A DNA stretch of 64,000 bases, from assembly GCF_039534085.1 (NCBI RefSeq), contig NZ_BAAAUT010000031.1:1-64000 (forward strand), written 5' to 3'. Origin of the DNA: Planomonospora_B alba. GTDB taxonomy: Bacteria; Actinomycetota; Actinomycetes; Streptosporangiales; Streptosporangiaceae. This document shows positions 46,169 through 54,315 of this stretch, in pieces. Position 1 is the stretch's first letter, and each line of letters starts with the position of its first letter. The notes under the pieces were generated by a model that worked only from the letters and a program-made list of their open reading frames with translations, searched no databases and was not told the DNA's origin. A program made the translations under genes and the position numbers.

Positions 46169-47386
46169 TTAGGGGATGATCGACACGTAGAATGCGTCGT
46201 TCTCTATTACGCGGTTGTTGTAATAGAAGGTATTAAGATCGCTTCCTCCGTTGCTGTTCTGTGTTTCATCGATCATTCGCCTGCTGAAGTCACCGTTACC
46301 GGTGTGCGCGCCTTCGTGCGTAGAGGCCATCGGGTACTCATCACAGCTCTTCCCTGGAGGGCGGGGCAGACTGCGCGGGCAGGCTGTGTCGCGATTCTGC
46401 TGGCTGAGATCTGGATCGGTGAGGCGGTGCAACGGGTCGCTGTCAGGGGCGCCAGGCAATCCACTCGCCTGAGCGTCAGCGATATGGTCCGCGAGTTCAG
46501 GATAAGGGCCGCTCTTGCTGTAGGTCATCGTTGGGTCGAAGTCGGGAATGACACACCCGGGCACGCTGTTACCAGGGAACGCATGGTCACAGCGCACCCG
46601 AGACCAAGGAGTGGCGGAAGCGGCCTCTACGGGATTGACCCATGTTGGGTTAGTGAAGGTCGAAGTTATCTCCGTGTCCGCCCAACCGATGGAGCCTCTG
46701 GTGGTGGCGGTGGAGTCGAAGAAGAACTCCCCGCCAGGGGCAGGCGTTTGGTTCAACTTCAGCAGTTGAGGTGAGAAGCTTCCGCCGGCCAGCGTGCAGT
46801 CTCCGCTGCAGTCCCCTACCCCGGAGATCATGGTTCCGGACCATTGCCCCCACGCTGCGTAGACGCTTACCTGCTGTTGCTGAGCCCACGTAAGAAGCCT
46901 GGGCGACGTGTAAGCGAAGTTGAATACGTTGTAGTTGATGCCTCCGATCAGGCGCCCGGTAGGGACTTCGAAGATCTGGAGGTATGCGCCTTCGACCATG
47001 CATGCCTCGGTGCGATTCGTCATCCACACATCTACGGCATCTATGCACCACTCCGGGAGAGGCTGAATATCTAAAGCACCAGCCTCGGAGCGAGAGCGCG
47101 CATCGGCTTTCGGTTGAGGAAGCTTGATCTCGGATGGTGGCGCAGGATCGACGCATACAGCTTGTTTCTTTCCTGCGTCGACCTTGAGCTTTCCTATTTT
47201 TTGCTTCAGCTCATCGCAGGTATCGATTCGGTTCTTCCTCTTCGCTGCAGGCGCTGGGCGTGGCGGTTCCAGGCTCTCAGCTCTCGCCGGGTCGCGTATA
47301 GGGTCCGAAGCGCTGGCTGATGTGGGAAGAGAAGCCAGGACTGTCAGAGTCAATCCTAATGCAACAAGGATTGGCTTTTTGCGCAC
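46169..47386 (-). CDS. Secreted NucA/NucB-type DNase
   Basis: 405 residues from GTG 47386, preceded by GGAGGAACGC. Signal peptide MRKKPILVALGLTLTVLASL then PTSASAS. Middle region CMVEGAYLQIFEVPTGRLIG, NYNVFNF and VSVYAAWG parallels the 3-1406 product. C-terminal nuclease: CDEYPMASTHEGAHTG near residue 348, then NTFYYNNRVIENDAFYVSI. Unlike its paralogue it lacks the carbohydrate-binding module. The AT-richer cassette lies opposite to the late genes, as a lysogenic cargo (moron) would. Probably degrades extracellular or competitor DNA. Confidence 0.75.
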   Translation of the reverse strand: MRKKPILVALGLTLTVLASLPTSASASDPIRDPARAESLEPPRPAPAAKRKNRIDTCDELKQKIGKLKVDAGKKQAVCVDPAPPSEIKLPQPKADARSRSEAGALDIQPLPEWCIDAVDVWMTNRTEACMVEGAYLQIFEVPTGRLIGGINYNVFNFAYTSPRLLTWAQQQQVSVYAAWGQWSGTMISGVGDCSGDCTLAGGSFSPQLLKLNQTPAPGGEFFFDSTATTRGSIGWADTEITSTFTNPTWVNPVEAASATPWSRVRCDHAFPGNSVPGCVIPDFDPTMTYSKSGPYPELADHIADAQASGLPGAPDSDPLHRLTDPDLSQQNRDTACPRSLPRPPGKSCDEYPMASTHEGAHTGNGDFSRRMIDETQNSNGGSDLNTFYYNNRVIENDAFYVSIIP

Positions 47387-47713
47387 GCGTTCCTCCGGTC
47401 TTGGGGATTTTAGCAACTCCTGATGGAGTGCTCCTTGCGACAGGTTGGGCGGTTTTGCCCGGATAGTTCAGCACGGACATGCGGGAAAAAGCAACCCCTC
47501 CTTGAGATATGCAACAACTACATCATGTGATTATTCGTGGCCTCTGTGTAATGAACGCTGGATATGTGCGAGGCGATAAAAGGGAAAGAGCGTTCCATTC
47601 ACTCTCGGTATTCGTCGAACTACAAATCCATGGTTGACTTTTATAACTACTTCTTGTATGCACCCTGGTTTGGTTGCTATCTAATTGCGGCGAGGTGAAC
47701 GGAAAGGGAGAGC
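47387..47713. other. Non-coding gap before the late genes
   Basis: About 330 bp, AT-richer. Holds the divergent start region of the DNase cassette and the rightward late genes. Apart from the candidate promoter at 47634, I see only a small ACTCC-TGAT-GGAGT hairpin near 47417. Confidence 0.4.
47634..47662 (+). promoter_or_regulatory. Candidate rightward promoter TTGACT-17-TATGCA
   Basis: Good -35, weak -10, in the gap upstream of the 47714 gene. Could drive the ABC-GNAT gene and late operon. Confidence 0.35.
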
Positions 47714-48802
47714 GTGCACGTTGAGATCACACTGTCGTCGCCGGTGAGGCAATCCGCGCGGGTCCTGCAGTTGCAAGGCATGTTCGACGTGCCGATCGAG
47801 CAGAAGCTCACCAGCTCGTGGGCGATCGACGTGCCGGTCGAGGAGCGGCCGTGGAACGTCGGTCTGATCGTCGGCCCGTCCGGCGCCGGGAAGTCGACGC
47901 TGGCGCGGCACCTGTGGCCGGGCCGGGTCGTGTCCGAGCAGGCGTGGACGGACCGGGCGCTGGTGGACGACTTCCCGAAGGGCATGTCCATCAAGGACAT
48001 CGTGGCGCTGCTCGGCGCGGTCGGCCTGTCCAGCCCGCCGGCGTGGCTGCGGCCGTACGCGACCCTGAGCAACGGGGAGGCGTTCCGCGCGTCGATGGCG
48101 CGGGCGCTGGCCGAGGCCGAGGGCCTGGTCGTGGTGGATGAGTTCACGTCCGTGGTGGACCGGCAGGTCGCGAAGGTCGCCTCGCACGCGGTGGCGAAGA
48201 CGGTCCGGCGGCGCGGGCGGCAGTTCGTCGCGGTGACCTGTCACTACGACGTGCTGGACTGGCTGCAGCCGGACTGGGTGCTGGACGTGGCCGCCTCCGA
48301 GTTCCGCTGGAGGCAGGTTCAACCCCGGCCCCAGCTCCAGCTTGAGGTCCGGCCGGTGGACCGCGCTGTCTGGCCCTTGTTTGCACGTCATCACTATCTG
48401 ACGGGCAGCCTGCACCGGGCCGCGAAATGCTTCGGCGGGTTCATCAACGGTGAGCTGGTGGCGTTCACGTCGTACCGGCATTTCCCGCACCCGAAAACGA
48501 AGACGATTAAAATGGCACACCGCACGGTGGTGCTGCCCGATTATCAGGGTCTTTCCATCGGCGGGAAGCTCACTGAGTGGGTCGGGCAGCACCTTTATGA
48601 GCAGGGGTATAGGCTCCGTGCGGTGTTGAGTCATCCGGCGCTTATCACGTACCGTTCCCGGTCGCCGAGGTGGCGGATGGTTGGGCAGGATAAAACGCTC
48701 GGCACGACGAGTTCGTGGAAGCACATGCATGCCGACACGTTGAATCCCCGCCGTCTTGGGACGGTGTCATTTGAATACGTGCCTCGGCGCCCGGACCGGT
48801 GA
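47714..48802 (+). CDS. ABC-type ATPase fused to GNAT acyltransferase (COG2401-like)
   Basis: 362 residues from GTG 47714. Residues ~45-195 are a soluble ABC ATPase: Walker A VGPSGAGKST, signature LSNGEAFRASMARAL, Walker B LVVVDEFTS. Residues ~215-345 are GNAT-like: FARHHYLTGSLHRAAKCFGG, VVLPDYQGLSIGGKLTEWVG. No membrane segment, so not a transporter. Matches the COG2401 description of ABC ATPase fused to predicted acetyltransferase. The GNAT part resembles Mom-like phage enzymes that modify DNA bases; that role is inference. 3' end overlaps the ASCH gene. Confidence 0.8.
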   Translation: MHVEITLSSPVRQSARVLQLQGMFDVPIEQKLTSSWAIDVPVEERPWNVGLIVGPSGAGKSTLARHLWPGRVVSEQAWTDRALVDDFPKGMSIKDIVALLGAVGLSSPPAWLRPYATLSNGEAFRASMARALAEAEGLVVVDEFTSVVDRQVAKVASHAVAKTVRRRGRQFVAVTCHYDVLDWLQPDWVLDVAASEFRWRQVQPRPQLQLEVRPVDRAVWPLFARHHYLTGSLHRAAKCFGGFINGELVAFTSYRHFPHPKTKTIKMAHRTVVLPDYQGLSIGGKLTEWVGQHLYEQGYRLRAVLSHPALITYRSRSPRWRMVGQDKTLGTTSSWKHMHADTLNPRRLGTVSFEYVPRRPDR

Positions 48803-49228
48803 CGCGAGCAGATCGAAGATCGTTTTCGTCTCCGGATCGGCATCGGTGAAGGCCCGCCGCCAGTCCGGCGGCGGCGCGAGAAGCCCCTGGTTGCCGCGGA
48901 CTTCGAGGAGTCGCGTGGCCGGCGTCGGGTCAGCCAGGACCCAGTTTCTGGTGTGGGGGTTGGCCCAGGGCGAGGGGTGGCCGCGCACGACGTCGACCAG
49001 CTCCACCGAGCCGAGGATGACGCCGAACTCCAGGTCGTACGGCGCGGGGATGCCGAGTTCGGCGAGTTTGTCATAGCCGCGCTGGTCGGTGCTTTTTCCG
49101 GCGTGAATGAGAAGGGTCCCGGTGTATCTCGGGTCCCAGCTCCGATTTTCGATGTCCTTTCGTCCGTGGGACTTTTCGGGGTCGCCGTGGATTATCGCCC
49201 ACGCCCATGGTTGTTTAACGGTGATCAT
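48767..49228 (-). CDS. ASCH/PUA-like domain protein
   Basis: 153 residues from ATG 49228 (ATG 49243 possible). ITVKQPWAWAIIHGDPEKSH, IENRSWDPRYTGTLLIHAGK and FGVILGSVELVDVVRG are the ASCH fold with a KQPW start. ASCH proteins bind RNA or modified nucleotides. The gene is convergent with and overlaps the ABC-GNAT gene by 36 bp, an arrangement that may reflect functional pairing. Confidence 0.8.
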   Translation of the reverse strand: MITVKQPWAWAIIHGDPEKSHGRKDIENRSWDPRYTGTLLIHAGKSTDQRGYDKLAELGIPAPYDLEFGVILGSVELVDVVRGHPSPWANPHTRNWVLADPTPATRLLEVRGNQGLLAPPPDWRRAFTDADPETKTIFDLLASPVRAPRHVFK

Positions 49229-49310
49229 TCTTACTTGCTGCATACGTGCAGGGTAGCGCATCTAAACGATCTTGGGTAACGCTAGTTGATCTTGAATTGG
49301 GGGGTCCCTC

Positions 49311-49790
49311 ATGGGTATCGGAGCAGCGAAACTCATCCCCGTATCCGAACGTCGCGCAAAGGCCATCCAAATGCGGCTGGCGGGAGTCAGCTACGAAGTC
49401 ATCGCCAAACAACTCGGCTACTCCAGCCGCAGCGCCGTCTGCCAGGACATCAAGCGCGCCCTGGCCAAGTCGATGAAGGAAGAGCAGGAGTCCGCCGAGG
49501 AGCTCCTGAAGCTGGAGATCGACCGCCTCGACCGGCTCATGGCCTCCGTCTGGCCCGCCGCGCTCGACGGCGACGTCAAGGCCGTCGAAGCCGCCGAACG
49601 CATCATCAAGCGCCGCTGCGGCCTGCTCGGCCTGGACCTCATCAACCGCAACGGCTCCGGCGACGGCGACCTCGTCTCCCTGCTCGGCACCCTGTTCTCC
49701 GAGCTGCAGAGCCGCCACCCGGCCGCCCTCGCCCAGGGCACGCCCGCGGTCGAGGTCGACGCGATCGAGGTCGGGGAGGCGCGCACGTGA
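49311..49790 (+). CDS. Terminase small subunit
   Basis: 159 residues from ATG 49311. N-terminal helix-turn-helix RRAKAIQMRLAGVSYEVIAK then QLGYSSRSAVCQDIKRAL, and a coiled-coil oligomerisation helix (EEQESAEELLKLEIDRLDRL). Directly coupled by GTGA to the large subunit. Binds the packaging site and hands DNA to the motor. Confidence 0.75.
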   Translation: MGIGAAKLIPVSERRAKAIQMRLAGVSYEVIAKQLGYSSRSAVCQDIKRALAKSMKEEQESAEELLKLEIDRLDRLMASVWPAALDGDVKAVEAAERIIKRRCGLLGLDLINRNGSGDGDLVSLLGTLFSELQSRHPAALAQGTPAVEVDAIEVGEART

Positions 49791-51070
49791 GCCTGGGCAT
49801 CGTTCGGCTCTCGCCCGCCCAGGAGCGCAGCATCGCCGAGTCCACGGCCCGCCTCAACATCTGGACCGGCAGCGTCCGATCCGGCAAGACCATCGCGTCC
49901 CTGCTGCGGTGGCTGATGTACGTCGTATCCGCACCCCGCGGCGGGCACCTGGTCATCGTCGGCAAGACCGGCGACACCATCAGCCGCAACGTGTTCGAGC
50001 CGCTCATGGATCCCAGCCTGACCGGCCCGGTAGCGAAGCGGATCTTCCACACCCGGGGCAACCCGACCGCGAACATCCTGGGCCGCCGCGTGGAGATCAT
50101 CTCCGCGAACGACGTACGCGCCGAGTCCCGCCTGCGGGGCCTCACCTGCGCGGGCGCGTACGTGGACGAGGCGACGCTGATCCCAGAGACGTTCTTCGAC
50201 CAGCTCCTGGCCCGCTGCTCGGTGCCCGGGGCGAAGATCTTCTGCACGACCAACCCCGACGCGCCCAACCACTGGCTGCGCAAGCGGTTCCTGCTGCGGC
50301 ATCGCGAGCTCGACCTGCGGTACTGGCACTTCGTCCTCGATGACAACCCGGCGCTGGACCCGGTCTACGTCAGCAACCTGAAGGCCGAGTATTCCGGGCT
50401 CTGGTACCGCCGCTACATCCTCGGCGAATGGTGCATGGCCGAAGGCGCGATCTTCGACATGTGGGACCCCGACCGCCACGTGGTCGACTCGCTGCCGCTG
50501 ATGGAGCGCTGGCTGGGCGTCGGCGTCGACTACGGCACCGTGAACCCGTTCGCCGCGCTGCTGGCCGGCGTGTCCGTCCCCGACGCCGAGGGGCAGCGCC
50601 GCCTGTACCTGGCCTCGGAGTTCCGGTGGGACTCCCGGGCGGAGCGGCGCCAGCTCACCGACGCGGAATACTCCAAGCGGCTGGTCGACTGGCTCGACAA
50701 CATCCCCGACGCCTACGGGCCCGGCACTCGCGGGGTGCGCCCTGAGTACCTGATCGTCGACCCGTCTGCGGCGTCGTTCGTCACCCAGCTCCACCACGAT
50801 GGCTTGATGCCGCAGCTCGGCGACAACTCCGTCCTGGACGGCATCCGCACCTTGTCCAACCTCATGGCCGCCGATCACCTGAGGGTCCACCGCTCCTGCG
50901 CGGGCTGGCTCGGCGAGGTCGGCTCTTACTCCTGGGACGACCGCAAGGCTGAGAAGGGCGACGACGTCCCCGTCAAGGTCGATGACCACAGTTTGGACAG
51001 CAGCAGGTATATCGCCCACACCACCCAGGCGGTATGGCAGCCGCTGCTGGAGCCCGTTCCGTCGTACTGA
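49787..51070 (+). CDS. Terminase large subunit, PBSX type
   Basis: 427 residues from GTG 49787. ATPase: NIWTGSVRSGKTIASLLRW (Walker A GSVRSGKT), GAYVDEATLIPETFF (Walker B), and CTTNPDAPNHWLRKRF coupling motif. Nuclease domain: VGVDYGTVNPFAALLAG and YLIVDPSAASF supply acidic residues; a third is near KVDDHSLDSSRY. Packages DNA into the prohead. PBSX-type subunits often go with headful packaging. Confidence 0.93.
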   Translation: MSLGIVRLSPAQERSIAESTARLNIWTGSVRSGKTIASLLRWLMYVVSAPRGGHLVIVGKTGDTISRNVFEPLMDPSLTGPVAKRIFHTRGNPTANILGRRVEIISANDVRAESRLRGLTCAGAYVDEATLIPETFFDQLLARCSVPGAKIFCTTNPDAPNHWLRKRFLLRHRELDLRYWHFVLDDNPALDPVYVSNLKAEYSGLWYRRYILGEWCMAEGAIFDMWDPDRHVVDSLPLMERWLGVGVDYGTVNPFAALLAGVSVPDAEGQRRLYLASEFRWDSRAERRQLTDAEYSKRLVDWLDNIPDAYGPGTRGVRPEYLIVDPSAASFVTQLHHDGLMPQLGDNSVLDGIRTLSNLMAADHLRVHRSCAGWLGEVGSYSWDDRKAEKGDDVPVKVDDHSLDSSRYIAHTTQAVWQPLLEPVPSY

Positions 51071-51238
51071 CCTCCCGACCCACCCCGGCCTGGCGCCGGG
51101 GCGGTGCTGCTCCGCGCGCCCTTCCCCGTGCGCGCGTCGAGCGCCGATCCGGTCGTGGCCTGCCGCTGTTGAGGGGCGGCGGTGGGCCACGACCGCTTCG
51201 CCTGCCCGCTGGCTCGTCTCCCCCCTGGAGGAGTAAAA

Positions 51239-51706
51239 ATGGATTTCGTTTTCAACATTGCGAAGGGCCGCGCCGCCGAACTGTACTGGCGCGTCAAGAA
51301 CTCCGACCCGGCCAACTCCGCGCTGCTCATCGTCGCGCTCGCCGTCGCCAACCTCGAAGCCGACACCGTCCTGCGCGACAAGGACACCCTCGCCGACGTG
51401 CTCTCCGGCTCCACCGACGAGGTCACCAACAGCGGCTACGCCCGCAAGGTGCTGACCGCCGCCGACCTGGCCGCGCTCACGCCCGACGACGTCAACGACC
51501 GCATGGACCTCGACATCCCCGACCAGACGTGGACGGCCGTGCAGTCGGGCACCAACTGGTCCAAGCTGCTCATCTGCTACCGGCCCGGAGCCGCCTCACC
51601 GGACTCAGCGGTCATCCCCCTGACCGCCCACGACTTCACCATCACCCCGGACGGCTCCAACATCGTGGCGCAGATCGACGCCGCGGGCTTCTACCGCGCC
51701 GCCTGA
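51239..51706 (+). CDS. Phage structural protein, unassigned
   Basis: 155 residues, ATG after CTGGAGGAGTAAAA, a strong site. DFVFNIAKGRAAELYWRVKN, NSALLIVALAVANLEADTVL and a beta-rich C-terminus. Recognised as a type found among actinophage structural genes between terminase and portal; may be a virion surface protein. Confidence 0.6.
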   Translation: MDFVFNIAKGRAAELYWRVKNSDPANSALLIVALAVANLEADTVLRDKDTLADVLSGSTDEVTNSGYARKVLTAADLAALTPDDVNDRMDLDIPDQTWTAVQSGTNWSKLLICYRPGAASPDSAVIPLTAHDFTITPDGSNIVAQIDAAGFYRAA

Positions 51707-51737
51707 CCACGGCCTTTCGATACGGCAGGAGGGGACC

Positions 51738-53696
51738 GTGGCCATCCAGTTCCTGTCGTCGCCTCCGCTGGTGTCCGCCGCCAGCCTGTCGGTCACCACG
51801 GCGGCGTTCTCCGCTCCGGCCGGAGCGGTACTCGTCGCGCTGTGCTTCGCGGAGAACGCGACAACGACATTCACCCTGTCGGCCTCCGCACCCACCATGG
51901 GCGGCTGGAATGGTTCGCAGACCTCCGTGTTGCAGGGCCGGGCCGGTGCCTACGCGGCAGCGCTGACACAGGCTCAGGCGTCGATGACCGTCACCCTGAT
52001 GACCAACGGCGACGACTGCGCGTTGAAGGTGTTCGTCGTCACCGGCGTGGACACCTCCTCGCCGTTCGTGTCGTACTGGCCGGCGTCCAGCACCACCAGG
52101 GTCGTCAACCAGTCCGTCCAGACGATGCTGGACGGCGCGTGGGTGGTGGGCGCAGCCACCGAGTGGAGCGCCTCCGCGACGCCCACCAGTACCGACGTCG
52201 GTGAGGCGTTCCGCGTCGTAAGCCAAATGTCGGGCATCGCGGTCCGCAAGGCCGCGGCGACGCCCACCGCGTCCACGATCACCATCAACTTCACCACGAC
52301 CGCTTCCACCCCCCGCTGGGCGCACATCGCGGCGGTCCTGCGGCCCAGCAACGACCAGGCGGGAAGCGCCGCGCAGGTGGCGGAGTCGGACGCCGCCCGG
52401 CCGATCACCCCCGTGAAGACACCCGCGGGACCCATCCTGCGGGCCAACACCTTCGACGGCGCGGCCCACGGCACCGTCGTCACGCAGGTGAACTCCGGCG
52501 GCGCCAGCGGCCACGCGTTCACCAGCATCGCCGGTTCCCCGCAGGTCTCCGACACCTTCTTCAACGACGGCTACCGCATGGCGGTGGTCAACACCCAGCA
52601 GGACGTTGACACCCACCTGGACTGGACGAACGTCACCGTCACGGGCAACGTGTTCACCGCCCGCCTGTATATGCGGCTGACCAGCGACGTCGCCGAAGCG
52701 CAACGGCTGTTCGTGCTGCTCGGCGCAGGCGACATCGTCTCCGGGGTGTGGCTGTCCCCGCAGGGGTTCCTCGCGGTGTTTCGCGGCCTGGCCGACGAGC
52801 AGGTGGCGGTCTCGACGCAGTTCGTCCCGCTGGGCGCGTGGATGCGGCTGGAGCTGCGGTACACCATCGACGGGGCCGGGTCCGGCACCGCCGAGATGTG
52901 GATGTACTTCGACCCGGACTCCGACCTGGCCAACGACTACGTCGTCACGCCGGTCACGACGTGGCCGGGCGGCAAACCGAACGGCGCCGAGTTCCACCTG
53001 CAGCACGACGCGGGGGGCCGCTGGTACCTCGACAACCCGGCGGTCGGCAACGCGAAGATCGGCGCGCTGTTCCCGAAGATCGTCCGGCCGGTCGGCCGGG
53101 CCGTCGAGTCCGACACCGCGACGTCGATGCGGCCGCCGCTGAGCATCACCACCGGCACCGAGACCGCCCAGCCGGTCGCCCGCACCAAGACCCGACCGGT
53201 CACCGCCGCATCCGACACGGCGCTCGCCCGGCCCCTGCAGCGGGTGTACGCGCGGCCGGTCGGCCAAGCCGTCGAAGACGACACGGTCTTCGAGATCCGC
53301 TGGGACCTGAAGGTCTGGACGGCGGCGGAGACCACCACGGCGACCCCGGTCCAGCCGGCCAAGAGCCGCCTGGTCGCCCGCGTGATCGACGTGGACGACG
53401 TCTGGCCGGTGCAGCGGTTCAAGACGGTGCTGCTGGCCGTACCGGACGACGCCGGGACGGCACGGCCGGTCACCCGGTTCCGGATCCGGGCCGTTCAGCG
53501 CGCGAACGAGCGCGACCTCCCCGGCTCCACCTGGCTCGGCCCCGCGGTCGTCGGCCAGCTCGTCCAGGCCGCCGAGACCGGCGCTGCCCGCGCGGTCACC
53601 TACCAGACCCGGCCGTTGCGCGTCGCTGGCGTCTACCGGATCTGGCGGATCACCCGGACACGGCGGGCCTGGTCCGCCGGGTCACCCACCACATAG
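51738..53696 (+). CDS. Large virion surface protein with lectin-like domain and repeats
   Basis: 652 residues from GTG 51738. Residues 1-210: beta-rich domain with SVTTAAFSAPAGAVLVALCF and WAHIAAVLRPS. Residues ~235-440: lectin/LamG-like fold (ANTFDGAAHGTVVTQVNSGG ... WYLDNPAVG). Residues ~450-650: repeats of the form ExDTAxPVxRxKxRPV (AVESDTATSMRP, TGTETAQPVARTKTRPV, AAETTTATPVQPAKSRL, PDDAGTARPVTRFRIR). Probably a decoration or host-binding protein. Unusual position upstream of the portal. Confidence 0.65.
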   Translation: MAIQFLSSPPLVSAASLSVTTAAFSAPAGAVLVALCFAENATTTFTLSASAPTMGGWNGSQTSVLQGRAGAYAAALTQAQASMTVTLMTNGDDCALKVFVVTGVDTSSPFVSYWPASSTTRVVNQSVQTMLDGAWVVGAATEWSASATPTSTDVGEAFRVVSQMSGIAVRKAAATPTASTITINFTTTASTPRWAHIAAVLRPSNDQAGSAAQVAESDAARPITPVKTPAGPILRANTFDGAAHGTVVTQVNSGGASGHAFTSIAGSPQVSDTFFNDGYRMAVVNTQQDVDTHLDWTNVTVTGNVFTARLYMRLTSDVAEAQRLFVLLGAGDIVSGVWLSPQGFLAVFRGLADEQVAVSTQFVPLGAWMRLELRYTIDGAGSGTAEMWMYFDPDSDLANDYVVTPVTTWPGGKPNGAEFHLQHDAGGRWYLDNPAVGNAKIGALFPKIVRPVGRAVESDTATSMRPPLSITTGTETAQPVARTKTRPVTAASDTALARPLQRVYARPVGQAVEDDTVFEIRWDLKVWTAAETTTATPVQPAKSRLVARVIDVDDVWPVQRFKTVLLAVPDDAGTARPVTRFRIRAVQRANERDLPGSTWLGPAVVGQLVQAAETGAARAVTYQTRPLRVAGVYRIWRITRTRRAWSAGSPTT

Positions 53697-53712
53697 GGAG
53701 GAGGGCCTCCGG

Positions 53713-54003
53713 GTGGAGCCCATTTCGTCGCTGTCGCGTGAGTACGTGTACGTCTTCGTGGACGGCGCGACCGGAGTTGAAGACGTGGAGATCGCGTTCA
53801 CGACGCCGAACGTGGAGCCCACGGAAGCGCAGTGGAAGCCCGCGCAGTGGCACATCACCAGCCCCCGGGGCTCCGAAGCGCGGATCCTCATCGGCCCCGG
53901 CACCGACGCGCCGCTGACGGACGGCACCTACCAGGCATGGGTGCGCGTGACCGGCCCCGTCGAGCGTCCCGTGCTGCCGGGCGGTCTGGTCCCCATCACC
54001 TGA
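53713..54003 (+). CDS. Small virion protein, unassigned
   Basis: 96 residues from GTG 53713, after AGGAGGAGGGCCTCCGG. Beta-rich: YVYVFVDGATGVEDVEIAFT, GTYQAWVRVTGPVERPV. Found between surface protein and portal; role unknown. Confidence 0.55.
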   Translation: MEPISSLSREYVYVFVDGATGVEDVEIAFTTPNVEPTEAQWKPAQWHITSPRGSEARILIGPGTDAPLTDGTYQAWVRVTGPVERPVLPGGLVPIT

Positions 54004-54020
54004 GCAGGAGAGGTTCCCTC

Positions 54021-54281
54021 ATGCAACGACCCACCACGGGCCGCATCGTCCGCTACCGGGGCAAGCAGGGCCTGCACGCGCTGCGGGCCGCGATCGTCAC
54101 CGCCGACGTCGACACGCTCGACCCCGAGGGGGTGCGGGTCGGCGCGCTGCCCGGCCTCGACAGCGAGTTCCACGTGCATCTGTGGGTGTTCTCGCCCGGC
54201 CACGCGCGGGGCGGCTTCGCCGAGTTCAACGTCGGACCCGGCCAGACACCCGGCACCTGGCACTGGCCGGAGCGCTCATGA
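54021..54281 (+). CDS. Small virion protein, unassigned
   Basis: 86 residues, ATG after AGCAGGAGAGGTTCCCTC. Beta-rich: GRIVRYRGKQGLHALRAAIV, FHVHLWVFSPGHARGGFAEF. Role unknown. Confidence 0.55.
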   Translation: MQRPTTGRIVRYRGKQGLHALRAAIVTADVDTLDPEGVRVGALPGLDSEFHVHLWVFSPGHARGGFAEFNVGPGQTPGTWHWPERS

Positions 54282-54315
54282 CGACCCGCGACCGTACGAC
54301 ACCGAGGGAGGTGTG

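Noticed and set aside
49418..51190. 590-codon minus-strand open frame
   Set aside because: Shadow of the terminase genes.
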